Below are positions 11,427 to 22,639 of a stretch of DNA of 64,000 bases, one piece after another. The stretch is from assembly GCF_910592395.1 (NCBI RefSeq), contig NC_088322.1:3410001-3474000 (forward strand), given 5' to 3'. Every line of letters starts with the position of its first letter. The stretch's first letter is position 1. Below the pieces are notes generated by a model. It saw only the letters and a program-made list of their open reading frames with translations. It was not told where the DNA came from and did not search any database. Both the position numbers and the translations under genes were made by a program. Origin of the DNA: Lineus longissimus. Taxonomy: Eukaryota > Nemertea > Pilidiophora > Heteronemertea > Lineidae.

Positions 11427-12574
11427 ATGGATGCTGTAGAGCTGCTGAGAAAACGACGCCGGCGCTACACCGTGACAGAAAAACTTGCCTACCTGAGAGA
11501 CCAGAAGGAGGCACTGGTGAACGGTACGGTGCGCAGTATGAGAGAGTTCGCCTCCCACTATAACATCCCCTGGGAGACGTTTAGAAGGTGTAATATCGAG
11601 GACCTCGAGCAGAAGCAAGAACAAGGGCATGGCCGGAAGGAGACGGTGATGGAGCCCCGTGATCTGTTATGGCCACAGGTTGAGAACCAGCTTTACCAAT
11701 GGCTGCAGCAGATGAGAGAGCGTCGCCTCGCAGTCTCCGTTCTCGACATTCAATATAAGGCCTTGGTGTAGTATGGCAAAGCTGGTGGAATGAGTAAGCC
11801 CAAGATGTCAGAGAAGGGATTCAAAATTGTCGCCCTCAGCTATGGGATTTCAACGCATCCATAGGCTGGGTGGAGTGCTTGATGAAGAGACGCCACGTGT
11901 CCCTACGGAAGGTGACCAAGAATACTACGACCGTCCCCACTGATGCTGCTGCAAGGATCCAGACCTTCCGAGATGCGGTTACTGGGAGCATCGATCGTCT
12001 TGATATACAGATGCGGTTCTTCTTTAACATGGACCAAACCTTTGTCCTGTTTGATATGAGAACCATGTACACGGCCAACACCGCGGGGGAGAAGGCCATA
12101 GACGTCCGATCATCCAGGTCCAATACGAAGCTGGGATACACCGTCACCCTCTGCATTGCAGCCGCTGGAGCAAAGTTGCCGGCGCACATCACCTTCCCCA
12201 GAAGAGGTTTCGTCCGGGTGTTTGCAGCCCTCCAAGACAACCCACCAGCAGATGTAAAGATTACCCAATCGGAAACTGGTTGGATGAGGGAGGAAACGGC
12301 GCACCACTGGTTAGATGAAGTCCTATCACCCTACGTCACCGACAACGAGACCGACCAGTTCCTGTTAATCGTCGATTATTATCGGGTCCACCGGACCGAG
12401 ACCTTCCGGGCGAGAGTCAGCGACATGAGAGGCAGCCTGGATTACGTACCTGCTGGTTGCACATCCCTCGTACAACCGCAAGACGTTGCAGTCATGAAAT
12501 CCTTCAAATGTCACGTACGGCGACAATGGAAATCGTGGAAGGAGTATTTATCCTCGGCTGGCGATTACAGAGAA
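11427..12574 (+). pseudogene. pogo/Tigger-type DDE transposase relic
   Basis: The ORF starts with a psq-like helix-turn-helix (RRRYTVTEKLAYLRDQ, SMREFASHYNIPWETFRR). After a stop at 11769-11771 and a frameshift near 11835, it continues with a CENP-B-type HTH (GWVECLMKRRHVSLRK). The DDE domain then follows: FNMDQTFV holds the first Asp, LIVDYYRVHRT the second and SLVQPQDVAVMKSF the third. A D-D-D triad with the QPxD block is typical of pogo/Tigger elements. The coding region runs into the assembly gap, so the C-terminus and right TIR are missing. The stop and frameshift make it inactive. Confidence 0.85.
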
Positions 12575-12674
12575 NNNNNNNNNNNNNNNNNNNNNNNNNN
12601 NNNNNNNNNNNNNNNNNNNNNNNNNNNNNNNNNNNNNNNNNNNNNNNNNNNNNNNNNNNNNNNNNNNNNNNNNN
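12575..12674. other. Assembly gap (100 N)
   Basis: There are exactly 100 N, the usual placeholder for a gap of unknown length. It separates the transposon-rich left part from the viral block. Physical linkage between the two therefore rests on scaffolding, not on read-through sequence. Confidence 0.99.
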
Positions 12675-12923
12675 TATGACTGTAAAAAACCGTAGTGCAA
12701 TAATTTTGTCCTTTACAGATTTCTGAACATAGTACAGAAGACACTTGTAGAACGAAGATTGTCGAAGAGCTTTAACCTCATCTTCCCCCACAACAGTCAA
12801 TTGTTGCTGGTCATTTTCACCCAACAGAGGTTTTTTCACATCAGAGACTAAACTGATGTTGTCAAACTCATCATGTACATTTCCACGGCTGTCAGTGTTT
12901 ATACTTCCACCTTCCATCATCAT
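12675..12923 (-). CDS. Partial unknown viral ORF, truncated by the gap
   Basis: The minus strand is open from an ATG cluster (MMMEGGS) at 12923-12915 to the gap, about 83 codons. The visible part is acidic and polar (KPLLGENDQQQL) and becomes hydrophobic at the end next to the N run, suggesting a membrane segment beyond it. It is divergent from the 966-residue gene, with only about 27 bp between the start codons. The overlap of control regions and the small size leave some doubt. Confidence 0.45.
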
Positions 12924-12950
12924 CCCATTCGAATAACCGAAGAAATAAAA

Positions 12951-15851
12951 ATGGATGTTTATATAAACAGTATCATCGTAAGGGCGATCGGTGATGTCAT
13001 TGCCAATGAAACGGGAAAACAACAGCGCGAATTAGTTTCCGAATGTGAAAATTTAGCTGACAAAGTAAAGTTACTCCAAAACCAACTTCATTCCGAAAGG
13101 GTTGCTGTACGAAAATTTGACGCATTAAAAGTCGATTATAAAATAATGAGTAACATGAAAGATGTGGATGATGACTTAGATCCAGACGATTCGGGCGACG
13201 ACGGTGCGGGCGGAGATGGTGGAGATAGCGGTAGTGATTCTGACACTGCTGATGAAAGCGGAGGAAGGGTACCAAAGAGAAAACCGAAAAAGCGACGAAA
13301 AATAGACTCGTCAGACTTATCGTGGGAAGAATTGAAAGAAATTGCCCTTAAAAAGGCCACAACACAGGGGGAGGGTAGATATGCTGATTATCAGAAAATG
13401 GTGCTCACAGCCACACACCCGTCCCTACAAACTGATAAAAATAGGACAGAGTTGGACGACGATTTCGTGACACTGCTCTTCGAAATGACCTACAACGTTA
13501 GTAATGCCTATGCGAAACAGCTTGCATTAACATTTAATAAAATCTACGGCAATCTGTACATAGAACAAGTTAAAAAAGTGAAAAAACAGAAACGTAGCAA
13601 AAAAGCTGGTGTAGGCAGCACCCCATTCGATTTATTCGAAGATGAAGACAGTGTAACGAGGGAAATGGCGATGAGTACGTGTAGCGTGTGGTTTTTGGAA
13701 ATGATAGATGTCTACGAAAGTCAATTCGAGGAAGGTGCTAGTGTGAAGGCGATCGGTCCGCGCATACCACAAGATGCCAAATACATGCCAAAACCTGCAA
13801 ATTTCGAAAATATATACTACGTACAGGATAAGGGCTACAAATTAAACCCTATAACGAAGAAAAGAAACCCATGGGGTGGTATAGAGAAATTTAGATCATT
13901 CACTTTCGATATAAGTAACCATTTGACAGTATTTGCGCACGAAATGTTTGGAATGACCGACTTCAATCCACAGAGTGTCGATAAAATGAAAGCTATGTTG
14001 AAGGAAGACAAGTTTGCCGACTTGGAGTTGTTTGTAGACTTTGCAATGTTGTCTCTCGAAGACAAACGTCTCTACTACACGTGGTTAGCCGAGCCCGCGT
14101 CGTTTGTTGTAGACCCACACCGGCGGAAAATCCTAACAGATGCCATGATCAAGGCTGCCACGTTGCTGTTACACACTTTTCCTAAAAAAGCCTTGTTCAA
14201 GACAAACGACAACGGTCAAATACAGTTATGCGTTCTAAAACCGGGTGAAACAATTGTGGAGGACGAATTAACTGGTGCAAGATATGCCGTTCATGCGGAG
14301 GAAAAGGTACCCATACCCCAAAAGGTTAACAGCATATTCACATCGCTTCAAATAAGCAATTTGAAGACATTCAAAAAGGAATACAATAAGAAACCCGTAT
14401 ACGTTGGCATGGACAGCAGCGAATTGGCGGGTATACTACTAGGCAGCGACACATCTTCCGAAGAGGAAAAAGCCTACGTGGTTCAATTCAACTCTGTTCT
14501 ATCACTCATGCTGAATTTCGATATAAAATCGATAGAAGACGCGAAAAAAATATACAACCGAATCAAAGATGTCGATATGAAATACTACGAAGATGCAGGC
14601 AACCTGCAAAGTAGGCACGATTTGTATTTCGAACTCTATGCAGCAGCTTCTATGATGAAAATGGTAAAGCCGAGTCACATAGTTGACATTATACACCCAG
14701 ACCCCTTCATCGAATACGGTATGAGACCTATAGCCGATCAGCACGAAGGTGAGGGATTCGAAATTGACGCCATGCGATGGGTGCCCGGATTTCGAAACGG
14801 TATTGTGTATAATAGCATCCCAGCCATTGTACCAGGGCTTCTTTTCTACGTTGGATTGCTACTGGGAACGCCTATAGATAAAAGTGCAAATGTAGGTGCT
14901 GCAAATATGAACGAGGAGGAGTTCTTTAGATCAAAAACGGTACCGCGAACAAATGCTCAACAAAAAGTGGACAAGGCAAGGGGCATGGGCACAGGATTTG
15001 TAAGTCTCGGCGACGACGATGATGAAGAGGGTGAGGGCGGGGACGGTGGTGATGGCTTAGGCCCCGTGAAAGTCGACCTGCTAGGGTTCTTCGACATATA
15101 CGGCGCTTTTACAAACACTTTTGTACCGAAAATAAACGACAATTACTTACTCAAAACTATGGGCGGTGAATACGGAACGAAAGCTGGTGATGTGTTGACA
15201 GATTTAAACAAATTGGATCCCCATACACAAATAGAAGGTGCTAGGAAGATATTTTACGAACAGAACATGAAATCCATCAAGTCAACCATGTCCACCACAC
15301 GAAACAGGGTTAAAACAGCGCTAATTAATAAAATTGGTGTGTACAGGTGGAAAATCACTAGAGATTCAATGGACTACTTCAAAAACATGCCACCACATTA
15401 TTCACCGCCAAACGGGGAAGTGCTGGACACACATGACTTTCCAATGAGTAAATTATATTTGGCCAAAGGTGGTGCAGTTGGAACAACAGACAAGGGAAAG
15501 GGAAAGGGCAAAGGAAAAGGGGGTAGCGGTGGTGAAAAAACGACATCAGATCAGATCACATTTGGTGATTTCGAAGCTATGCGAATACCTATCCGATACA
15601 TGCACAGTAAAGTCGAATACGTTCAAGAGGAAGCAGATGAGGCCTACACAAATAGACAATTAAGGGCAGCCGAAAGACAATTCTATAGGGTACAGTTGGC
15701 AAAGGAAATTTCAAAAGCTACAACAGAAGCTCAAAAAGGCAAAGGTAGGAAAACGAGAGCAACTGCATCTAATGCTAGTGCTGGATCTGGATCTGGAACG
15801 GCAGGGTCACCTTACGAATTTACAAGTCCATTGGCACCGATATATTTGTAA
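12951..15851 (+). CDS. Large unknown viral protein, 966 aa, probable nuclear or structural protein
   Basis: The frame is intact and intronless. The ATG at 12951 is preferred to an upstream in-frame ATG because the extra N-terminus is low-quality sequence. Residues about 1-60 look coiled-coil. Residues about 70-130 are an acidic Asp/Gly/Ser stretch followed by a strong NLS-like cluster (KRKPKKRRK). A long globular region of about 550 residues follows. A second acidic loop (GDDDDEEGEGG) lies near residue 690, a GKGKGKGKG stretch near 850, and the Ser/Gly-rich tail ends in PLAPIYL. There is no signal peptide or membrane segment. I recognise no family. Size, NLS and acidic loops fit a structural or DNA-associated virion protein, which is inference. 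Confidence 0.8.
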   Translation: MDVYINSIIVRAIGDVIANETGKQQRELVSECENLADKVKLLQNQLHSERVAVRKFDALKVDYKIMSNMKDVDDDLDPDDSGDDGAGGDGGDSGSDSDTADESGGRVPKRKPKKRRKIDSSDLSWEELKEIALKKATTQGEGRYADYQKMVLTATHPSLQTDKNRTELDDDFVTLLFEMTYNVSNAYAKQLALTFNKIYGNLYIEQVKKVKKQKRSKKAGVGSTPFDLFEDEDSVTREMAMSTCSVWFLEMIDVYESQFEEGASVKAIGPRIPQDAKYMPKPANFENIYYVQDKGYKLNPITKKRNPWGGIEKFRSFTFDISNHLTVFAHEMFGMTDFNPQSVDKMKAMLKEDKFADLELFVDFAMLSLEDKRLYYTWLAEPASFVVDPHRRKILTDAMIKAATLLLHTFPKKALFKTNDNGQIQLCVLKPGETIVEDELTGARYAVHAEEKVPIPQKVNSIFTSLQISNLKTFKKEYNKKPVYVGMDSSELAGILLGSDTSSEEEKAYVVQFNSVLSLMLNFDIKSIEDAKKIYNRIKDVDMKYYEDAGNLQSRHDLYFELYAAASMMKMVKPSHIVDIIHPDPFIEYGMRPIADQHEGEGFEIDAMRWVPGFRNGIVYNSIPAIVPGLLFYVGLLLGTPIDKSANVGAANMNEEEFFRSKTVPRTNAQQKVDKARGMGTGFVSLGDDDDEEGEGGDGGDGLGPVKVDLLGFFDIYGAFTNTFVPKINDNYLLKTMGGEYGTKAGDVLTDLNKLDPHTQIEGARKIFYEQNMKSIKSTMSTTRNRVKTALINKIGVYRWKITRDSMDYFKNMPPHYSPPNGEVLDTHDFPMSKLYLAKGGAVGTTDKGKGKGKGKGGSGGEKTTSDQITFGDFEAMRIPIRYMHSKVEYVQEEADEAYTNRQLRAAERQFYRVQLAKEISKATTEAQKGKGRKTRATASNASAGSGSGTAGSPYEFTSPLAPIYL

Positions 15852-16135
15852 TTTCCTGAAAATCGGTTAAAATCTGATTCAGGAAGTTAGAAAATAGTTG
15901 ATTTTTGTCAAATTTGTTGGGTGTTTACACATCTTTGATTTTGGCGCGTTTTCGATTGTTGCTCTTGTTGGGCGTTATAATAATGTACACTTAGGACATT
16001 TTAACAAATGTAACAAAATTGGACTGTTTATAAGTCGGAAATTTGCCGAAAGTGGACACTTCGGCGAACATCACCACGAGGATACTATACTTCAAACTTG
16101 AACCCACACAGCGATACTTAAAAAGTTCTTCCATA
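15852..16135. promoter_or_regulatory. Intergenic region: inverted repeat, TTTGTTG motif and TATA box
   Basis: Directly after the stop codon an imperfect inverted repeat (TTTCCTGAAAATC ... CTGATTCAGGAAGTT) gives the AACTTCCTG/CAGGAAGTT motif found throughout the viral spacers. An AAATTTGTTGGG motif follows at about 15908, then a TTTATAAGT TATA-like box at 16026-16034, about 100 bp ahead of the next ATG (16136). Expected arrangement: 3' processing signals for the upstream gene, then the promoter for the downstream one. Confidence 0.55.
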
Positions 16136-17647
16136 ATGCCTACCGACTCAGATATCGAAAGGCAAACCAAATTGACTGAAAGTGAAATCGAAGCGGAGAA
16201 GAATGGCGAACGATGTGATGTGACCGACTCTGAGGACGATGCCTCAGTTGACGATGAATATGATTCGGATTTTGTTGTTGCTGACGGCGATTACCACGAC
16301 GACGATAAAAAGCAAATGGCGAGGAAACGAAATCAAGAGAAGAAAAAACGTGTACAAAAACTGGCAGCTGAAAACAAGAAGGGGAAAAACAAAAAGCTGG
16401 CAAAGGACCGTATAGCACGTAGGGATCGGCGAAATAAACTGAAAGGTGAAGACAAGAAGAAGAAAAAGTCTAATAAATCGTCAAGCCAGAAATCCTCGAA
16501 AAGTAAAAAGTCCAAAAAGGGCAAACGCCGTCACGTCAGCACCTCACCTGAAAGCGACTACAGCGGGAGTGACAGCGGGAGTGAAAGCGAGAGCGAATAT
16601 AGCAGCGAGAGCGATAGCGAGGACGAAGAAATCACAGCTGAGGAATCTATAAGTGGAAGCGACTTTCACGAATCAGATTTGGAAAGCCAAGACGATGATT
16701 TGTTCAACGATTCAGACAAGGAAAATAAAGTCAAAGTCAAAAAATCATTCAGCCCAAAGAAGGGTCAATCGACAGTAAAGGGAAAACCGTCAAAAACCAA
16801 TCCAAAAAGTAACAAACCATCTGCGAAACAAGATTCGAAAAAGAAGGTCAAAAAATCATTCAGCCCAAAGAAGGGTCAATCGACAGTAAAGGGAAAACCG
16901 TCAAAAACCAATCCAAAAAGTAACAAACCATCTGCGAAACAAGATTCGAAAAAGAAGGTTAGTTCTGTAGCTAAGACTGCAAAAAAAGGAAAAAGAAAAT
17001 CCACTCCCATTTACAGCGATTCAGAGGATGATGTTGAAGCTGGAATGGACAAGGAGAGTGAGAAAGACATAACAGTTCTATCGGATACTGACGGTGCCGC
17101 CGATGATAACGTGTATAAAACAGATAAGAAAAAATACAACATTAATGAAAGCGGACAAAGCAGTGATTCGACAGATGGTTCAGCCAGTGAGGACAGCGAA
17201 GGTGAACCGCCAGCAAAGAAAATGAAAATGAACAAATCATCACCCTCATTGCCTACACCCAAAGTCAAGAAAGATGGTGAAATTGCCGCAGCTTCCAAGA
17301 AGGTCAACAACACATCAAAAACACCAACTGCGAAATCTGCTGCTGCAAAACCAAAACCCACACCGGCTAACAAAAAGGCACCAGCAACGAAGACTGCACC
17401 AACGAAAGCCAAATCTACCGCCGCTACAGTTTCTGCGCCTAAGAAACCTATAGCGAAGACCAGTACCGCAAATAAAACAAATGCCACATCAACCGGCTCC
17501 TCAACACTGATAAAAGGATATATACAAAACCAAATTCTGCGTGCCCTTAAACACAACAGCCATGAAAAGACAGGACATTTTTTCGAGCTCAATGAGGGAG
17601 AAGACAGCGATGAAAATACAATCCTCGACAACTTCATTCCATACATG
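16136..17647 (+). pseudogene. Lys/Ser/Asp-rich viral protein, N-terminal part, interrupted by a transposon
   Basis: The start is the ATG at 16136 (the longer frame begins with a non-ATG codon). The 504 codons present are extremely rich in Lys, Ser, Glu and Asp. They include acidic N-terminal and central serine blocks (SGSDSGSESESEYSSESDSE), basic blocks (KKKKKSNKSSSQKSSKSKK) and an Ala/Pro/Lys/Thr-rich histone-H1-like tract at about residues 380-460. Such charge-segregated proteins usually bind nucleic acid in the nucleus. At 17647 the frame is cut by a 7391-bp transposon and resumes in phase at 25039; a 16-codon tail after 17647 is transposon sequence. A 37-residue unit is duplicated exactly inside. 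Confidence 0.85.
16736..16957 (+). repeat. Perfect 111-bp tandem duplication inside the coding sequence
   Basis: Bases 16736-16846 and 16847-16957 are identical, duplicating a 37-residue unit that begins VKKSFSPKKGQ. No base differs between the copies, so the duplication is recent or maintained, and it keeps the frame. A collapsed or artificially expanded assembly here cannot be excluded without reads. Confidence 0.95.
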
Positions 17648-17659
17648 CACTCTAAGAAC

Positions 17660-17900
17660 TATTTTATCATTAATAGTAAAATTGTTACTATTTAATGGAT
17701 TAATATTGCACCCACATAGAAGTAGTAATTTTTACTACTTCAAAGTAGTTAAGATGTTTAACCAAATAAATGGTAACTTTTTCTACAATTAAATAGTAAT
17801 TATTTTACTGTTTTTGATAGTTATTTTTGATAGTTAACTATTCCTGGTGGTTTTGGTTGAACACTCCTCTACTGCTGTAGAACCACATAAATAGTTAAAT
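17660..17900. repeat. Left subterminal TAGTAA/TTACTA array of the transposon
   Basis: Multiple copies of AGTAGTAA, TTTTTACTAC, TAGTTAA and ATAGTAA crowd the first 250 bp of the element. A matching set occurs at the right end (about 24840-25020). In CACTA elements such subterminal repeats are transposase binding sites. That role here is inference. Confidence 0.65.
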
Positions 17901-18259
17901 TTTTACTATTTCTGAGAGTTGTTGTTGCCATTACTATTCCTTGGTGGTAATATCCGTGGGCCGTATTTTGGGGCAGGAAAACATGATTCTGCTGCATTTT
18001 TGTATCCAACAGTCAAAACAAGCATGCCATTGGACGCCAGTCTAGTTACTTTAGTCACTTCCATCCTGCCCTCACCTAGATGGAGACGCCACAAGACATC
18101 CAGCTGAATCTATAGTCTGTCCACAACAGGAAGAAAAGAGTATTTTAATTTTAACAACAATTTAAAATTTATTCAATAAGAAACATCAACTGCAGTGTAC
18201 TACCACATATCACATAGTTTGAATCATAGTGTATTACAACAGTAAGTACCAATGCTTCC

Positions 18260-18278
18260 ACCCCCCCCCCCCCCCCCC
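18260..18278. repeat. Poly-C microsatellite
   Basis: A run of about 19 C. Similar but shorter runs lie at about 18592-18607 and 20201-20211. Such runs are found in the transposon interior and not in the viral coding blocks. Confidence 0.9.
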
Positions 18279-18299
18279 ATATCACTGTAATAAAAGCAA

Positions 18300-20700
18300 T
18301 GGAATGTATACATAAGTATAAATACACAAATTGCGCTCCCTCTCTGAATAGAAATTCATTGGCCCATGTCAGTTTCAAGTATTTGCTTGACAGCATAACA
18401 ATTCAAATAACAAAAAAAGATTTATATCACAAAACACCTTGTACTAAACAACATACAATTTAATGTCCACCTATGGATATAAATTATAACAAGGTAATGT
18501 ACATGTATATGAATGAATATCAATAACAGTGATAATATGTGCAATATTAATCTCTTCATTACACGGGTAATTTTGTCCTTTCCTCGCCTAGACCCCCCCC
18601 CCCCCCCAGAATATAGTTTTTTTTTCTCCATATATCTTAAAAAAAGAATGTGTCCTATATCATATAAATCAGTGTATCAAGACTTCTTGATAAAATACAT
18701 GCTTACCATTTTTTATACATGTACATTTTGAATTTATGTATACACCCACAAGAGATATTATTTTTTCTATATTGGACAAAATGGATGAAAAGTACCATTG
18801 CAATATGATCACAAAGTTGGGCAATATCACTTGATTAAAGATATTACACTGAAACCAGTACTAACATTCTCTCCAAACACAATATGACTAGAGTCGAATA
18901 AAACTTCACAATTTTAGCCCCCCTGTGATTTGGCAACAAATATTAAAAGTGGATATGAACACAGTGGAGATCGAGATTGGCATTTCAAATTTTCATGGTG
19001 ATTAAGATTATTTTGACAGATTTTGGCACAAATTAGATACTAGTATTAGGAATACACTGCCATCAGTTTTCATATGATATTGACAAAATACGGTTATTAA
19101 AGATGGTTGCCCGTATCCCAGAAGGTAAGTCAAAGTGCGATAATTTTTGGTATGTCAAATTAAGTGGTCATAAGACATCCACACACAAAGTTTCAACTTT
19201 CTAGATTCAAGAGTAAGTAAATAGCCACCATTGTTGACAGACCGATAGACAATATTATGAGCCAAAAAACAACATCATTGACAATGGGAATAAAGTACTA
19301 CCCGATTGTACCAACATTAAGACATCACTGCCATAAATCAAACAATGAACATTTTACATGTTTTTACAGGTCCTCTACCTTTTTGAAATCAACTCAATCT
19401 GCATGAAATCTCACAGTCAAAGGGAGTTAACTGTTCTTTCCGTAGAGCCAAAGTCAGAGCCATACTATAGATCTATACACTTGATTGGGAACATCGATCA
19501 TTTACAAAAAAGTTAACATGCCAATTCATCTCATTGGAAAATACATTTTCGGAAGATTCTTCTGCTAACTTTTGGAAGACTTTTTCTTTCCAATGGTATG
19601 CTTTACTTTTCGATGAGACCATGAGAAAAGCAATAAAATAGAGTGGCAAAATTTATGTAAATCTTGTTCCCAATTAAAAGTATGGATCTATATTTACTGG
19701 TATACACTCCAAGGCAGTGCACATTGCACAAAAGAAACATCTGATTTGAGATACTGCATATCTTAAGGAACCACTAACATTTTCTCAAAGAACTTACTTG
19801 TTGTGTTAGAAAACTGCCAAAGTACCAAAAAGTAGCATCCTGGGCCCAAAGCCAACAAATTTTTATAGCATGTTTCTTACCAGTAATAGGACCTTGCAAA
19901 ATTCCAAATGTGCTTAAATAATGAGATTCCAATGATCACCTGTGATAGGGTTGTTGTAAATCTAAGATTTTTTCTCACAGTTCTTTATCTAGCAAAACTG
20001 CCACTGGCAGGATGAAATGGTCCATGAATCATGTGCTCACGTGTGTGTTCAAATAGATTCAGCTGACTTTGACCTCTGTGACCTTGAAAATAAGGTCAAA
20101 TAAGAAACCCATTAGTTCTGAGATGCACCCTTGCTAATGTACCTACCATCAAAATTTCGTGAAAATCTGACCAATTAAACATTTTAACTTTGGACCTTTG
20201 CCCCCCCCCCTGGTGGCAAAACAGTGAACTATAAAAGACCCCAGTTTGGTCCATGAGTAGGGGTCACCAACATTTGTACCAAGTTAGGAATCTGTAGCTA
20301 AAGCAGTTACAAAACATGCTGTCTTGCAAAATGGCAGTGCCATAGAAAAACGTTTATCCCATGCCCGATGTCAGTGAAATCCAGTGCACAAAGTCACGTT
20401 TTGTCGTATCAAAACATAATTAAACATAATTATTCCACAAAACCAGCCGAAATTGGCGCAAATGTAGCCCACAACTGTTTTCGAAGCACGACTGATGGTT
20501 TATGATAGCCCCAACGCCAGTGATTGCATATTCAAAGACAATAAACGACCGGGGAAATCCGACTGAAACAGCGGTCAGTCCGGCCATGAGATAAAAATAC
20601 CAGATACCACACGTGCGAATCCAGACTTGCATTGTTGAAACAGTGTTGCAGCCGAAATCAAACTTCTTGCCCAAATTTTCACTAAAAATGATCGAAAGAA
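18300..20700. other. Transposon interior without recognisable genes
   Basis: No gene is seen. The stretch has animal-type AT-rich non-coding texture. A word of the form GACCTCTGTGACCTTGAAAA at about 20070 recurs at 20797 and 20994, showing that dispersed repeats are embedded here. Confidence 0.5.
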
Positions 20701-20708
20701 ATTTACAT

Positions 20709-21103
20709 ACACAAAACCACTCGAGTGGGATTTCTGAGGTATCAGACTACACCCCGAGTGATGGTCTTTGGCTGGAAACCCCCGAGAATGCATATTGACC
20801 TCTGTGACCTTGAAAAGTAGGTCAAATCAAAAACCAGTTGCTTATTTGATGCAACATCACATTTACTTGTCAACATTGAAATAATTCCTTAAACTCGTCA
20901 CATCCTGCAGTCTCGGGGGTTTCCAGCCAAAGACCATCACTCGGGGTGTAGTCCGATACCTCGGAAATCCCACTCGAGTGGTTTTGTGTATTTACCTCTG
21001 TGACCTTGAAAAGTAGGTCAGATCAAAAACCAGTTGCTTATTTGATGCAACATCATATTTACTTGGCAACATTGAAATAATTCCTTAAACTCGTCACATT
21101 CTT
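20709..21103. repeat. Foldback structure with flanking direct repeat
   Basis: An arm of about 78 bp (20709-20787, containing CCACTCGAGTGGGATTTCTG) recurs as a near-perfect reverse complement at 20914-20990. Interleaved with it, a unit of about 110 bp beginning ACCTCTGTGACCTTGAAAAG occurs at about 20797-20906 and again at 20994-21103 as a direct repeat with few mismatches. The second direct copy overlaps the 3' end of the terminal exon of the neighbouring spliced gene, so a piece of that exon has been duplicated. Confidence 0.85.
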
Positions 21104-22601
21104 ACTGATGGCTGTTTGCCCCTTTCTGACAGGCACTTGGTAAACCAAATCCTGCAGAAACTCCCAAACAATGTGACAGCTTGCTGGATAAGCGATGTCC
21201 AGAACAAAGAAAAGCTTGAAGCAGCAGTCAACTGCTTTCAACAGAGATGTCTGCTCCACTGCATTGCGCTCAACAATAACAAATGATTGAGTTGGTTTAT
21301 GGCGATCCCCAAGAGCTAGAATGAATGGTTGGACCTCTCCCTCTACAGTGTCGAGGAAGGCTGCTATGTTTGTTGTTGCCTGCAAGTACAATTCAAGATA
21401 AAAAATCAAGCATCATGTCTTGTTTTCCATTGCATTAATTCCGTATCATATTACAAACAAACAATAATGTAAAACATCAGATGAAACATTAAAAATCAGA
21501 ATCAGAAATAAGAAATAATCACAAATAATCCTGTGAACTGATCAGAAGTTACAACCCCATTAAAGTGTAAGGAGATAATGATCAGTAGCAAATATAACTC
21601 CTGAGTGAATTACACACAACACCAGGTTCATTAATACTTCCGAGTCCAATTTTCTTTATATAGCATACATGTAGCAGGCACAAGGCATGTATGCCTACAA
21701 CAGATATTTACCTGTTTGAACCTGATGAAAGCATTGGCTGCTTCCAAGTTTGATGGTCTATGTACCACATTTGATGACTTTATTGGCTTTGGTGGTAGTA
21801 TGTGTGGCAACAGTTGGAGGGCCACCACACTTTCTTCATCTAAAAATAAAAGATGAGATAAATAATAAAATATGTTGTCCTTCATAATGGACCAGGGCTT
21901 GTCTGTTCAAAGCTTTGCTGGCTGCTAATGGTGGTAAGGTGGCCGCTAAGCATCAGTTTTCTTAGCGTGCTGCCATGCCAAGTTTGTGCCATTAAGCTGA
22001 GCGGTCGCTATGTCACTGCTATGTAAGTTGAATCACAAGGCCTCCGCCATGGGGTGCCACTAAGTCTTAGCAGCACCTCAAGGGTGACCCTAATATAGTG
22101 ATAGCGGTCACTAAAACTAAGCGGTTACGAAACTAAACCAAGCATGGAACAACCGTGTCGTGGAGTGTGGTCGTTTTGTGTAAGGCATTATGTTTGTAAT
22201 CCCAATGTCGTGGGTTCAATTCCCGTCACTGCCAGCATATGGCAGCAAGTGTCAAGAGAGGTTATATGCATAACCTGTTGTGGACTCCCTCCTATGGCCA
22301 GTAAATATTACAGTAATACAGCAATCACTCACTTCATTAGAATGAATGCCAAGAGAGAGAGAGATGAACATTCTGTTGGTACTATGATAGCATTTACTTT
22401 GAAATTATAAAAATTGTTTTGTAGTGATGTGAATGAACAACAATTACCTTCATTCAGGACGTCTTTGACACCTAACTTCTCACGCCAATTGCCACGCTTA
22501 CCAGCTGAGGCATATGTAATGATCCGTTTGCCAAAAAAGCCATCCCAGAGTTTGGTGAGTTGGCTACCATTTTCGAATAAACAATCATAATCCTGTTCAA
22601 T
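21059..22601 (-). CDS. Spliced animal-type gene, three exons, family of unknown function
   Basis: Three minus-strand exons have consensus splice sites. Exon 22601-22448 is flanked by ..TTTTTCAG and GTAATT. Exon 21839-21712 is flanked by ..TATTTTTAG and GTAAAT. The last exon is 21379-21059, after ..TGTACTTGCAG, and ends at a stop. The encoded text includes QLLPHILPPKP, QPFILALGDRHKPTQSFVI and CCFKLFFVLDIAYP. I recognise this pattern as that of a recurrent uncharacterised protein family seen in fish and marine invertebrates, with an LLPPKP motif and a C-terminal domain ending in a short tail. The function is unknown. Upstream exons are probably to the right but were not found. It lies wholly inside the transposon, so it is cargo or an older host locus. 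Confidence 0.7.
22144..22320 (+). repeat. tRNA-derived SINE
   Basis: The segment contains GGGTTCAATTCCCGTC, a match to the tRNA TPsiC arm and B box. It is preceded by GTGTAAGGCATTATG and an anticodon-loop-like TTTGTAA. The acceptor stem does not pair and the sequence continues into an unrelated tail, so it is a SINE head and not a functional tRNA. The 3' border is approximate. Confidence 0.6.
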
Positions 22602-22639
22602 CTGAAAAAGATGAAATAAATCAACAACTGACATGAAAA

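Noticed and set aside
12504-13022. Minus-strand ORF reading through the 100-N gap
   Set aside because: The translation through N is artificial. Only the part right of the gap is kept, as a partial ORF.
17011-17646. 211-codon antisense ORF
   Set aside because: It is the shadow of the Lys/Ser/Ala-rich plus-strand gene. Its Ser/Ala/Val/Phe composition is the expected antisense artefact.
22144-22260. Functional tRNA gene
   Set aside because: The B box and anticodon-loop-like sequence are present, but there is no acceptor-stem pairing and an unrelated tail follows, so it is a SINE.
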